Assembly: GCF_003226535.1 (NCBI RefSeq)
Contig: NZ_QKOB01000003.1
Span: 372,001 to 436,000 of the forward strand
Direction: 5' to 3'
From: Meiothermus sp. Pnk-1
GTDB lineage: Bacteria > Deinococcota > Deinococci > Deinococcales > Thermaceae
DNA length: 64,000 nt
Numbering within the stretch: position 1 is the stretch's first letter; each line of letters opens with the position of its first letter. The position numbers and the translations under genes were made by a program. Under the pieces are notes generated by a model. That model worked only from the letters and a program-made list of their open reading frames with translations, ran no database searches and was not told where the DNA came from. Positions 27,224 to 36,343 of the stretch are shown one piece after another.

Positions 27224-28306
27224 ATGTACGCACGGATAAGACCCTGGCTCTTCCGCCAAGACCCCGAGACCATCCACGAACGGGTCATGCACCTCCTGGC
27301 CTTTGCGGCGGGGGGGCGGCCCCGGCTCGAGCTGCTGTCGGCGTTGTTTGGCGTGCGAGATGAGCGGCTCAAGGTGAGGTTGTGGGGGCTCGAGTTCCCT
27401 AACCCCATCGGCTTGGCGGCGGGTTTCGATAAAAACGCCCTGGCCGTTCCCGCCTGGCCCGCTTTGGGCTTCGGCTACGTCGAGATCGGCAGCGTGACGG
27501 CCTTGGCCCAGCCGGGGAACCCCAAGCCCCGGCTTTTCCGGCTTCCCCAGGACCAGGCCCTCGTCAACCGCATGGGCTTCAACAACGACGGCGCGGAGGT
27601 GATTGCGGCCCGGCTCGAGCGCTGGCAGCAGATCCACGGCAAGGTGCCGGTTCCCTTGGGGATCAACCTGGGGAAATCGAAGCTCACCCCGCTCGAGGAG
27701 GCCTCCGCCGACTACCTCAAAAGCCTGGGGCGGCTCTGGCCCTATGGCGATTACTTCGCGATCAACGTGAGCTCGCCCAACACGCCGGGGCTGCGGCAGC
27801 TGCAGGAGCGGGAGCGGCTGGAGGAGCTGCTGGGGGCGGTGATGGGGTTTGCCCGCGCCCAGCCGGAAGCCAAGCCGGTCTTGCTCAAGATCGCCCCCGA
27901 CCTGTCCTGGGAGCAGGTAGACGAGATCCTCGAGCTGGCCGAGCGCTACGGGCTCTCCGGCCTCATCGCCACCAACACCACCGTGGCCCGAGCTGGCCTG
28001 AAAACTCCCCTTGACGAGGCCGGCGGGTTGTCCGGTAGGCCGCTCAGGGCGCGCTCCCTGGAGGTCTTGCGGTATCTGCGCCGACAGCTCCAAGACCGCC
28101 TCCCGATCATCTCGGTGGGCGGGATCTTTACCGCAGAGGACGTGCTCGAGCGCTTGCAAGCGGGGGCCTCGTTGGTCCAGGTATACACCGGATTCGTCTA
28201 CGAAGGCCCGTTCATGCTCAGGAAGCTGAACCGGGGGCTGCTCGAGCACCTCGAGCGGTTAGGCCTGCAGGGCGTCGAAGATCTGCGCCGATCCTCCAGC
28301 CCATGA
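27224..28306 (+). CDS. pyrD: Dihydroorotate dehydrogenase (quinone), class 2
   Basis: 360 residues. The N-terminal membrane-associating helices (MYARIRPWLFRQDPETIHERVMH) mark class 2, quinone-dependent enzymes. FMN-binding and active-site motifs: IGLAAGFDKNA, RMGFNNDGA, the catalytic Ser in AINVSSPNTPGLR, and ISVGGIF near the end. It catalyses the fourth step of UMP synthesis at the membrane. The start was placed at ATG 27224 because TATCAT (27211-27216) ends seven bases before it and homologues begin with MY; an ATG nine bases upstream is the alternative. It is convergent with pyrC, with ten bases between the stops. Confidence 0.93.
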   Translation: MYARIRPWLFRQDPETIHERVMHLLAFAAGGRPRLELLSALFGVRDERLKVRLWGLEFPNPIGLAAGFDKNALAVPAWPALGFGYVEIGSVTALAQPGNPKPRLFRLPQDQALVNRMGFNNDGAEVIAARLERWQQIHGKVPVPLGINLGKSKLTPLEEASADYLKSLGRLWPYGDYFAINVSSPNTPGLRQLQERERLEELLGAVMGFARAQPEAKPVLLKIAPDLSWEQVDEILELAERYGLSGLIATNTTVARAGLKTPLDEAGGLSGRPLRARSLEVLRYLRRQLQDRLPIISVGGIFTAEDVLERLQAGASLVQVYTGFVYEGPFMLRKLNRGLLEHLERLGLQGVEDLRRSSSP

Positions 28307-28316
28307 GGGCGAAAAA

Positions 28317-29624
28317 TCAGGCCCCTACCGTAAGGCTCGGATGGACGAAGACCTCGCGTCCTTCCACCAGGGTCATCACCGGCCAACCGGAGAGCCGCCA
28401 CCCCGCCCAGGGGCTGAACTTGGCCTTGGAGGCGAAATGGGTCGGGTCCACCGCCCGCTCGCTGTTGGGATCGAGAAGGGTCAGGCTGGCCTCGTGGCCC
28501 TCCTCGAGGCGAATTGGCCTGAAGCCCAGTACCCGCCGCGGCCCGTCGGTGAAGCGCTCGATCAGGGTGGCTAGAGGGAAGCCCTGTTTGAGGCAAAGCT
28601 CGGTGTAGAGGAGCGGGAATGCCACCTCGAGGCTGGGAATCCCGAAGGGGGCCCGCAGCAAATCCTGTTCCTTCTCGGCCTGGGTGTGAGGGGCGTGGTC
28701 GGTGCCGATGCAGTCAATCGAGCCCTCCAGCAAACCTCGGATGAGCGCTTCGCGGTCGGTTTGGGTACGCAAGGGCGGGGCGACTTTGTACACCGGGTCG
28801 AGGCTTTCCAGCCGCTCGTCGGTGAGGGTGAGGTGGTGCGGCGCGACCTCGGCGGTGACGGGCAGGCCCCGGGCCCTGGCCCGGCGGATAAGTTCCAGAC
28901 CTCGAGCGGTGGATAGGTGCTGGATATGCAGCCGGGCGTCCTGCGCCGGGCGCTCCAACACGTAGCTTAGGATCTCCAGATCCCGCGCGATCCTGGCTGC
29001 TTCCGCCGCGGCTGGGTTTCCGGGCAAACCCAAGCGGAACGATACCGGCCCCTCGTTCATCACCCCACCCCGGCGCAGGCCGGCGTCCTCCGCGTGCACC
29101 GCGACCGGCAAGCCCCAGGAGGCCGCGTAGGTAAGACCCAAGGCCAGCACCCCGGCGTCTTCATTGGTCTTGCCGTCGTCGGTGAGCATGACCGCCCCGG
29201 CTTCCTTGAGCAGCTTGGCTTCGGTGAGGAGCTTGCCCTCTTGCCCTTGGGTGAGGGCGGCGGCGGGATGGAGCCGGGCCTGGCCGATCTGGCGGGCCTT
29301 TTTGATGAGGGCTGCCACGACCTCAGGCTGATCTACCGGGGGCGTGGTGTTGGGCATCGAGACCACGTCGGTGTAGCCGCCTCGGGCGGCGGCGGTGAGG
29401 CCGGTCTCGAGGTTTTCTTTTACCTCCTGCCCCGGTTCGCGCAGGTGGGCGTGGGGATCGAAAAAGCCAGGGCAGAGGATGAGCCCGCCGGCATCGAGGG
29501 TGCGCTGGGCATTTCCACCGTCCAGCGCCAGGATCTTGCCTTCACCAATCAATACGTCGGCTGGGCCGCGCTCGCCGGAGGCGTCCACCAGCCGGACGTT
29601 TTTGAGGAGGATTTCGCCTTGCAC
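28317..29624 (-). CDS. pyrC: Dihydroorotase, type I
   Basis: 435 residues of the amidohydrolase superfamily. The metal-binding start is [16 protein letters not shown], with [24 protein letters not shown] and the catalytic Asp in [13 protein letters not shown]. It cyclises carbamoyl-aspartate to dihydroorotate and often forms a complex with aspartate carbamoyltransferase in thermophiles. It is the third gene of pyrR-pyrB-pyrC, with 24 bases to pyrB. It is under the PyrR-responsive leader upstream of pyrR. Confidence 0.95.
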   Translation of the reverse strand: MQGEILLKNVRLVDASGERGPADVLIGEGKILALDGGNAQRTLDAGGLILCPGFFDPHAHLREPGQEVKENLETGLTAAARGGYTDVVSMPNTTPPVDQPEVVAALIKKARQIGQARLHPAAALTQGQEGKLLTEAKLLKEAGAVMLTDDGKTNEDAGVLALGLTYAASWGLPVAVHAEDAGLRRGGVMNEGPVSFRLGLPGNPAAAEAARIARDLEILSYVLERPAQDARLHIQHLSTARGLELIRRARARGLPVTAEVAPHHLTLTDERLESLDPVYKVAPPLRTQTDREALIRGLLEGSIDCIGTDHAPHTQAEKEQDLLRAPFGIPSLEVAFPLLYTELCLKQGFPLATLIERFTDGPRRVLGFRPIRLEEGHEASLTLLDPNSERAVDPTHFASKAKFSPWAGWRLSGWPVMTLVEGREVFVHPSLTVGA

Positions 29625-29648
29625 GAATGCTCCTTTCGAAAAAACTGG

Positions 29649-30593
29649 CTAAGCGCCTTTTCTCCCCACCAGCAGGTGGTACAGCACCGCCATCCGCACC
29701 GCCTGGCCGTTGGCCACCTGGCGTTCGATGAGGCTTTGGGCAGCCTCGGCTAGGGTGCCCTCGAGCTCCACGTCGCGGTTCATCGGGCCGGGGTGGAGGA
29801 GGAGGGCTCCCGGCTTGGCCCATCCCAGGCGTTCTTGGGTGATCTGATAGCCGGCGACGTACTCAGGCTCGCTGGGCAGGAGCCCCTTGTCCATCCGCTC
29901 TCGCTGTAGCCGCAGGGCCATCACCGCGTCGGCATCCTGGAGGGCTTGGCGGAGGTGGGTGGTCATCGTGACGTTGGGAAGCCCGCCGGGCAGCAGGGTC
30001 GCCGGGCCACATAGCCAGACCTCGGCCCCCAGCATGGGCAGCAACTCGGCGCCCGAGCGGGCCACGCGGGAGTGCAGGATGTCCCCCACGATGGCGATCT
30101 TCTTGCCCTCGAGGGAACCTAAGCGCTCGAGCAGGCTAAAGGCATCCAAGAGCGCCTGGGTGGGGTGGGCCCGCCAACCGTCCCCGGCGTTGATGATGGG
30201 TTTTCCCAACCACCGGGCGGCCTGGTGAGGCATCCCGGCGGCGTCGCTGCGGATCACGTAGGCGTCAATGCCCATCGCGTCCAGGGTGAGCAGGGTATCC
30301 TTGTAGGACTCTCCTTTGGCCAAGGAGGAGGTGGCGGCACTGAAGGAGAGCACATCGGCGGACATCCTCCGGGCGGCCAGCTCGAAGGAAAGCCGGGTGC
30401 GCGTAGAATTCTCGAAAAAGACCGTGGCTACGGTGAACCCGGTGAGGGCGGGAACCTTCTTGACCGGCCTCGAGAGCACCTCTTGCATCAGCTTGGCCGT
30501 TTCAAAGAGGTCTTCGATGTGCTTGCGATTCCAGCCTTGGAAGTCGAGCAGATGTTTGGGGAAGGCGGCTTGCTGGGTCAGCTCAGCGATCAT
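29649..30593 (-). CDS. pyrB: Aspartate carbamoyltransferase catalytic subunit
   Basis: 314 residues. The carbamoyl-phosphate site STRTR is at 63-67 (FFENSTRTRLSFE). HPTQALLDAF follows, and HPGPMNRDVE marks the aspartate domain. No regulatory subunit gene (pyrI) is present, as in most bacteria outside the enterics, so control is expected from PyrR. The gene starts 27 bases after pyrR. Catalytic trimer expected; a complex with dihydroorotase is plausible in a thermophile. Confidence 0.95.
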   Translation of the reverse strand: MIAELTQQAAFPKHLLDFQGWNRKHIEDLFETAKLMQEVLSRPVKKVPALTGFTVATVFFENSTRTRLSFELAARRMSADVLSFSAATSSLAKGESYKDTLLTLDAMGIDAYVIRSDAAGMPHQAARWLGKPIINAGDGWRAHPTQALLDAFSLLERLGSLEGKKIAIVGDILHSRVARSGAELLPMLGAEVWLCGPATLLPGGLPNVTMTTHLRQALQDADAVMALRLQRERMDKGLLPSEPEYVAGYQITQERLGWAKPGALLLHPGPMNRDVELEGTLAEAAQSLIERQVANGQAVRMAVLYHLLVGRKGA

Positions 30594-30620
30594 GGCTCCT
30601 CCTGGGGGTAGAGGGGTGAG

Positions 30621-31249
<629 letters not shown>

Positions 31250-31256
31250 TTTCCTC

Positions 31257-31288
31257 CCTTCCCGGCCTCGCGGGGCCGGACTTAAAGG
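31257..31288 (-). promoter_or_regulatory. PyrR-binding hairpin at the 5' end of pyr mRNA
   Basis: Minus strand: CCTTTAAGTCC then GGCCCCGCGAGGCC then GGGAAGG. The centre matches the PyrR site consensus ARUCCNGNGAGGYU at 11 of 14 positions, and the three differences (A to G, U to C, U to C) suit a GC-rich thermophile. The lower stem CCTT/AAGG runs into the GGGAGG Shine-Dalgarno of the leader ORF, so PyrR binding would hide it. Confidence 0.7.
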
Positions 31289-31295
31289 TCTACCC

Positions 31296-31324
31296 AAGAT
31301 ACGCCCCGCCCAACCGGCCGTCAA
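31296..31324 (-). promoter_or_regulatory. pyr operon promoter
   Basis: Minus strand: -35 TTGACG (31319-31324), 17-base spacer, -10 TATCTT (31296-31301). The expected start near 31289 puts the PyrR hairpin at the extreme 5' end of the transcript. Confidence 0.75.
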
Positions 31325-31387
31325 GCTTTGCCCCCGTCAAGATTAAGGTTTTGCTCATGTTCGCCGGGCCGCGCTTTGGGGCAGAAT

Positions 31388-32092
31388 GTGAGAAGGGCAC
31401 CCATACCCTTTGGAGGTTTTGGTCTGCTGCTCGTCAACGGACACCCGGTCATCCACGGGCTTCTCAAGATCCCCCGGGTACGGCGTCCGGTGGCCGAGTT
31501 TTACCTCCCCGCCTCCGGCCAGGGCCGCCGCCCGGTACGGCTAGGGGAGTCGGTGAGTGTGGACCTCGAGTTCGGCCCGGAGTTTCTCATGCACGTATTC
31601 TTCGCCGAGGCTACGGGCGAAGGGTACCGGGTGCGGTTGGTGGGGGGAACCGGCGGCCTCTCCCGCGTCATCCCCGCCAAGGTCTACGAGAACGTGCGGG
31701 CTTCGAGGGTGGTCCTGGAGATCCTAGCCGAGGTAGGCGAGGGGGCCGGGGAGATCAGCCTCTCTGAGCCGCTGCGGCGCTGGGTGCGTGGGGCTGGTCC
31801 TGCCTACCAGGCCCTCGAGGCCTTGGTGCTGGCCCTCGACTGCGACTGGCGCATGCTTCCCGGGGGAGAGGTGTGGGTGGGGAAAGAGCAGTGGCCGCGT
31901 TACGAACGGGTGGTAAAGGTCGCCCGGGCCTCCCCCCAGAGCGGGCGCTATACCTTTCCGCTCGAGCCCGAGCTCCTCCCCGGTACCTTGTTGATGGGCC
32001 AGTACCGGGGGATGGAGGGGGTGTTGGGGCGGGTGGAGCAGGTCATCCACCGGATTGGCGAGGAGCCCTACACGGAGGTGCTCTGCTCCTGA
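31388..32092 (+). CDS. Uncharacterised protein, possibly of phage tail-hub origin
   Basis: About 234 residues, soluble, mixed alpha/beta, with no signal peptide. The middle part (RVIPAKVYENVRASRVVLEILAEVGE ... WVRGAGPAYQALEALVLALDCDWRMLPGGEVWVGKE) has the look of phage baseplate/tail-hub proteins of the gp27/gpD sort. In that family a 'limited-cleavage/low-dimension lookup' segment precedes beta domains. This is pattern memory, not proof. The C-terminus (LPGTLLMGQYRGMEGVLGRVEQVIHRIGEEPYTEVLC) suits the same idea. The start is uncertain: GTG 31388-31390 is used, while GGAGG at 31412 is followed in frame only by CTG codons. Divergent from pyrR. Confidence 0.45.
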   Translation: MRRAPIPFGGFGLLLVNGHPVIHGLLKIPRVRRPVAEFYLPASGQGRRPVRLGESVSVDLEFGPEFLMHVFFAEATGEGYRVRLVGGTGGLSRVIPAKVYENVRASRVVLEILAEVGEGAGEISLSEPLRRWVRGAGPAYQALEALVLALDCDWRMLPGGEVWVGKEQWPRYERVVKVARASPQSGRYTFPLEPELLPGTLLMGQYRGMEGVLGRVEQVIHRIGEEPYTEVLCS

Positions 32093-32115
32093 TGCCCAGG
32101 TTGGGCGGGGCCGAA

Positions 32116-32127
32116 TAGAATGGACCC
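32116..32127 (+). promoter_or_regulatory. -10 box of leaderless sbcD
   Basis: TAGAAT (32116-32121) followed by exactly six bases and the sbcD ATG at 32128. No Shine-Dalgarno is present. Confidence 0.6.
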
Positions 32128-33288
32128 ATGCGCATTCTGCACACCGCAGACTGGCACCTGGGCAAGCTGCTCAAAGGAACCGACCGCACCCCGGAGATCG
32201 CAGCGGCGCTGGAGGAGCTGGTATCGCTGGTTCGTTCCGAACGGGTGGAGCTGGTGCTGGTGGCGGGCGACCTCTTCGACCGGCCTCAGGTCTCCGCCGA
32301 GGCGGAGGCGGCGGCGTTTGGCTTTTTTCACAGGCTGCACGAACTCCAGGTTCCGGCCTGGGTGATCGCGGGGAACCACGACCCCCGGGAGCGGCTCGAG
32401 GCCCTCGCCCCGCTGCTTGCCTTGGCGGGGACTACGGTGCGGGGGGAGGTGCGGCTCTCCGGCCAGGGGGGGGTAGTCTGCTTCCCGGGTGGTCAAGCCG
32501 CGTTGCTTCCCTTTCTCTCCGAGCGCCGATTGGTCAAGGCCCAGATGCTTCTGGAGGGGGAGGGAACCCAGTGGAAAGGGATCTACGCCGACGGGATGCG
32601 CCGGGTGGTGGACAACCTCTGCGCCGGGATGAACGCCGCGGGCGTGAAGCTGATCATGGGTCACCTCACCGTGGAGGGCTCGCGGCTGGGGGGTGGGGAG
32701 TTTCAGTTTTACTGTAGCAATAGCTACGCGGTCTCGCCCAGCATCTTTCCTACCAGCCTGAGCTATGTGGCCTTGGGGCATATCCATCGCCAGCAGCAGG
32801 TTTCGGAAGCCCCGGTGGCCTGGTATCCGGGTTCGCTGGTGCAGCTCGACTTCGGGGAAGGGGAAAACGCCCCACGAGGAGCCCTCCTCATCGAGGTTGA
32901 ACCGGGGACCCCGCCCAGGGTTCACCCCGTTGAGGCCCGCTGGGGCAAGCCCCTCAAGACCTTCCGCATCAAACTGGAACACCTCGAGCGCCGCCTGGAC
33001 GAGCTGGCCACCTGGGGGGGCTACGCCAAGCTGGTGCTGGAAGGCCGGGGCAACGCGGCTTTGCGCGAGCGGCTGTTCAAGGAGTTTCCAGGGCTGCTCG
33101 AGGTCGAGTTCCACACCCCGGAATCCGCAGCCACCCCCCCGGTCGCGCCGATGCCAGAGGAACTCGACTGGGCCGATACCTACACCAGCTACGTCCGCGA
33201 CACCTATGGCGGCGAGCCCGACGAAGCCCTGCTCTCGGCGTTTCGCCAGGTTTATGAGGAAGTCCACGCTGCCGAAGCGGCGATCTGA
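32128..33288 (+). CDS. sbcD: Exonuclease SbcCD subunit D
   Basis: 386 residues. All metallophosphoesterase motifs are present: HTADWHLG (D8, H10), AGDLFDRP, GNHDPRER, MGHLTVEG and ALGHIHRQQQ, binding two Mn ions at the nuclease site. The C-terminal part forms the capping and SbcC-binding region. With SbcC it removes hairpins and protein-blocked DNA ends and processes replication forks. The genes are adjacent, 20 bases apart. The start is a leaderless ATG. Confidence 0.95.
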   Translation: MRILHTADWHLGKLLKGTDRTPEIAAALEELVSLVRSERVELVLVAGDLFDRPQVSAEAEAAAFGFFHRLHELQVPAWVIAGNHDPRERLEALAPLLALAGTTVRGEVRLSGQGGVVCFPGGQAALLPFLSERRLVKAQMLLEGEGTQWKGIYADGMRRVVDNLCAGMNAAGVKLIMGHLTVEGSRLGGGEFQFYCSNSYAVSPSIFPTSLSYVALGHIHRQQQVSEAPVAWYPGSLVQLDFGEGENAPRGALLIEVEPGTPPRVHPVEARWGKPLKTFRIKLEHLERRLDELATWGGYAKLVLEGRGNAALRERLFKEFPGLLEVEFHTPESAATPPVAPMPEELDWADTYTSYVRDTYGGEPDEALLSAFRQVYEEVHAAEAAI

Positions 33289-33308
33289 CCGCTTTCCAAA
33301 GGAGATCC

Positions 33309-36023
33309 ATGCGACCTCTCCGACTCCGTGTAGAAGGCTTTGGGGCTTACCTCGAGCCGCAGGAAATCCTCTTTGACGAGGTGGAACTATTCGCCATCAC
33401 CGGCCCCACCGGCTCGGGCAAAAGTACCCTTTTGGACGCGATCACCTACGCCCTCTACAAGCAGACCCCGCGCATCGGGGCCAAGGGATTTTCCGAACTC
33501 AGGCATCCCGGCGCGGCCCATACCCGGGTCGAGCTCGAGTTCGGCGTGGCCGAGCAGGTCTGGCGGGTGGTGCGGGTGCTGGGCAAGGACAACCAGCACC
33601 GGCTCGAGTACCTCCAGGATGGGACTTGGCGGGTGCACCTTTCCTCTGAGAAGGCCAAGACCTTAGATGCCCAGATCGCCCATCTGCTCGGCATGGACTA
33701 CGACACCTTCACCCGTGCCATTTTGCTGCCGCAGGGCCAGTTCGACCTCTTTTTACGCGGGGCAGCCAAGGACCGCCGCGAGACCCTGATCAAGCTCTAC
33801 GGCCTGGAGCGCCTCAAGGCGATGCGCGAGCGGGTGGGCGAGCACCTGCGGGAGGCTCGGGAAAGGCTGAAGCTGCTGGAAGGAGAGCTTCTGGCTCTAG
33901 AAGAGGCCGAGGAAGGTCGGCTCGAGGCCTTGCGCGAAGAGATCGAAAAGCTCAGGCGCGAAGAGGGCTCCCTCGAGGCCCAGGTGGCCCAGGCCGAGCG
34001 CGACCTAAAGCGGCGTGAGGAACTGGCCCAGAAGTTCGAGGAGTGGGAGCGCATGCAGCGCACCCTGAAGCGCCTGGAGGTCGAAGCGACGGATCTTGCT
34101 CAGTTCAAGCTCCGGCTCGAGCGGGCCCAAGCCGCGGAGCGGGTGTTGCCCCAGGTGGAAGCCTTCGAGGCTGCCCAGCGCGAGGCCCACCAAGCGAGAA
34201 CTCACGCCGATCGGGCACGCTCCGAGGCTGAGCGCTTGCAGGCCGAACTCAGCCGCCTCGAGGCCGGCTACGACCTGGCCGCGCTCGAGGCGGCCAAGGC
34301 CGAACTGGCCCGGCTCCCGCTGCTCGAGGCGTGGGAAAAATCGCTCATGCGCCACGGCGGAAACCTGAACCTCCGGCATCCTGCCCCCCTATCTTTCGAT
34401 GAAGACCGGCTCAAAGCGATAGGAGAAGCCGAGCGCGCCTGGGGGGAGGTGGAAAAGCTCGAGGGGCGGCTGGCTCAACTCGAGGGTGAGCTCGCCCAAG
34501 AGCAAGCCCGTCTGCGCAGACGCCAAGCGGAGCGGGACGGGCTCGAGCGGGAGCTGGAGCGCCTCAAGGCCTTGGGACAGGAGGCGGCCAAGGTTCACGA
34601 GGCCGCCAAGGCAGCCTTCGAAGCGGCGCAGCAAAAGGCCGGGGTGCTGCTCCACCGGCACCTGCTTCGCGCGGGAGAGCCCTGCCCGTTGTGTGCGCAG
34701 CCGGTGGCGGCGCTCCCCCCCGAGGCCCCCCTTCCGGATCTGGAGGGGTTGCGGCTCGAGCTAGCCCGTACCGACCAGCAGTTGCAAGAGCTGCGCGGCG
34801 CTTACCAGGAGAAGCGCGGCTCGCTCAAGGCCCTTAGCGAGAGCCTGCCCGAGGAAGCGCAGCGGCTCGCGGCCCGCCAGCAGGAGCGGGACAAGTTGGC
34901 GGGGGAAGTGCAGCAGCTCAAAGCCGGGCTCTTCGGTTCGCCGGAGTCGCTCGCGGAGGAACGGGTGCGGATGCTGGCCGGGTTGGCCGCCCAACTCCGG
35001 GCCGCGACCGGCGGGGAGGCGGTAGGCCGCTTCAAAGCCGCGTTGCAGAAGAAGGCCTCCGACCTCGAGGCCACCAGAAGCCGCCTGGAAGAGGCCGAGC
35101 AGCGCCTGGCCGAAGCCCAGCGCAAACACCTGGCCGCCGAGGAGGCCGCCAAAGCCGCCGAAAGCGGGCTGGCTCGGCTTGAGCAAAGCCTCTCGATCTC
35201 GCTGCGAAACGCCGGGTTTACCGGTCCTGACGAGGTACGTAAAGCCCAGCTGAGCCCGGCGGAGCGTGACTCGCTAACCCAGCGCATCGAGAGCCACCAG
35301 AAGGACAAAGAATACGCGACCAAGCGGCTCGAGGTGCTCACTGCCGAACTCATCGGGCAGCCGCTGGTGGGGCCGGAGGCGGTGCGGGAGGCGAAGGGCA
35401 GGCTGGACGAGCTGCGCGCGCGGGCCAAGGAGGTCCACGGGCGGCGGGTGGGGCTCGAGGGCGATCTGGATCGGCTGGAAGGGCAGCTCAAGCGCAAACG
35501 CGAGATCCAAGGCGAACAGGCCAAGCTAAGCCAATCCGTAGATCTATGGGAACGCTTGGCCCGGGACCTGCAAGGTGACCGCTTTCAGGATTATCTGCTC
35601 GAGCGCTACCAGACCGGGCTCTTGCAGCGGGCCACCGAGCTGATGGGCGAACTCTCCGGCGGGCGTTACCGCTTCTGCTTGGATGGGGGGGAGTACGCGG
35701 TGGAAGACCGCTGGATACATGCCGTCCGCCCGGTGCGCACCCTCTCCGGCGGGGAGAGCTTTTTGGCCTCGTTGTCGCTGGCGTTGTCGCTCTCGGAACA
35801 CCTCTCGCGGGGTAGGATCGGGGCGCTATTCCTCGATGAAGGCTTTGGAACGCTGGACGCCGAGACGTTGGAACAAGTAGCCGGGGTTTTAGAAGCCTTG
35901 CCCACCCGAGGCCGCCTGGTGGGGATCGTCACCCATGTCGAAGCCCTAGCCGAGCGGCTCCCGGCCCGGTTGGTGGTGGACAAGCACCCTTCGGGGAGTC
36001 GGTTGCGCTGGCTCGAGCGTTAA
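33309..36023 (+). CDS. sbcC: Exonuclease SbcCD subunit C (SMC-like ATPase)
   Basis: 904 residues. N-terminal Walker A GPTGSGKST (32-40), a long coiled coil (about 165-445) rich in RLEALREEIEKLRREEG-type heptads, zinc hook C459-P-L-C462, a return coil (to about 745), then the signature LSGGESFLASLSLALSLSE and Walker B GALFLDEGFGTLD. Two molecules join by the hook to form the Rad50-like clamp. AAAGGAGAT precedes the ATG. A break in the coil near residues 342-362 (SLMRHGGNLNLRHPAPLSFDE) looks like a small inserted segment, sited before the hook. Confidence 0.95.
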   Translation: MRPLRLRVEGFGAYLEPQEILFDEVELFAITGPTGSGKSTLLDAITYALYKQTPRIGAKGFSELRHPGAAHTRVELEFGVAEQVWRVVRVLGKDNQHRLEYLQDGTWRVHLSSEKAKTLDAQIAHLLGMDYDTFTRAILLPQGQFDLFLRGAAKDRRETLIKLYGLERLKAMRERVGEHLREARERLKLLEGELLALEEAEEGRLEALREEIEKLRREEGSLEAQVAQAERDLKRREELAQKFEEWERMQRTLKRLEVEATDLAQFKLRLERAQAAERVLPQVEAFEAAQREAHQARTHADRARSEAERLQAELSRLEAGYDLAALEAAKAELARLPLLEAWEKSLMRHGGNLNLRHPAPLSFDEDRLKAIGEAERAWGEVEKLEGRLAQLEGELAQEQARLRRRQAERDGLERELERLKALGQEAAKVHEAAKAAFEAAQQKAGVLLHRHLLRAGEPCPLCAQPVAALPPEAPLPDLEGLRLELARTDQQLQELRGAYQEKRGSLKALSESLPEEAQRLAARQQERDKLAGEVQQLKAGLFGSPESLAEERVRMLAGLAAQLRAATGGEAVGRFKAALQKKASDLEATRSRLEEAEQRLAEAQRKHLAAEEAAKAAESGLARLEQSLSISLRNAGFTGPDEVRKAQLSPAERDSLTQRIESHQKDKEYATKRLEVLTAELIGQPLVGPEAVREAKGRLDELRARAKEVHGRRVGLEGDLDRLEGQLKRKREIQGEQAKLSQSVDLWERLARDLQGDRFQDYLLERYQTGLLQRATELMGELSGGRYRFCLDGGEYAVEDRWIHAVRPVRTLSGGESFLASLSLALSLSEHLSRGRIGALFLDEGFGTLDAETLEQVAGVLEALPTRGRLVGIVTHVEALAERLPARLVVDKHPSGSRLRWLER

Positions 36024-36343
36024 GCCACCCCTCGCTTTGCTCGGCGAAAATACGCCACCCCACGGCTTGCGCCGAAACAAGCGTCTCGCTACCCCGCCTA
36101 CCGGCGGTGAAAGAGGCGTCTCGCTCGGCGAAAATACGCCACCCCTCGCTTCGCTCGGCGAAAATACGCCTCTCGAGGTACAGCTTGGGCTCGCGCTGGG
36201 GGGCGGGTATGCTGTAGGTCGTTTGGCTCTTGGGGTATGAAGGGGAATCCGCTTGATCCGTCCTTATTGTTGGGGCCCCCCACAGGGGGCGTAACCGATA
36301 GGCCTTGGCTTGCATTTGGCGGAACGCCTCGGGCGGGGTTCGC
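36024..36343. repeat. Gene-free gap with inverted GCCGAGCGAAGCGAG modules
   Basis: 320 bases without a gene. Three copies of CTCGCTT(C/T)GCTCGGCGAAAATACGCC lie at about 36030-36055, 36118-36142 and 36146-36172, with CACGGCTTGCGCCGAAACAAGCGTCTCG (split over 36060-36090) and the CCGCCTACCGGCGG linker. These are reverse complements of modules at 9500-9630. From 36180 to 36343 I see no repeat and only a weak GGCGGGG before the murJ start. Confidence 0.7.

Noticed and set aside
27155-28249. Long upstream extension of the lipoprotein frame across pyrD.
   Set aside because: The lipoprotein signal sequence and the -10 box fix the start at 27154; the extension is antisense to pyrD.
32068-33267. A 399-codon open frame antisense to sbcD.
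   Set aside because: Shadow of a clear SbcD coding sequence; no motif, low-complexity composition.
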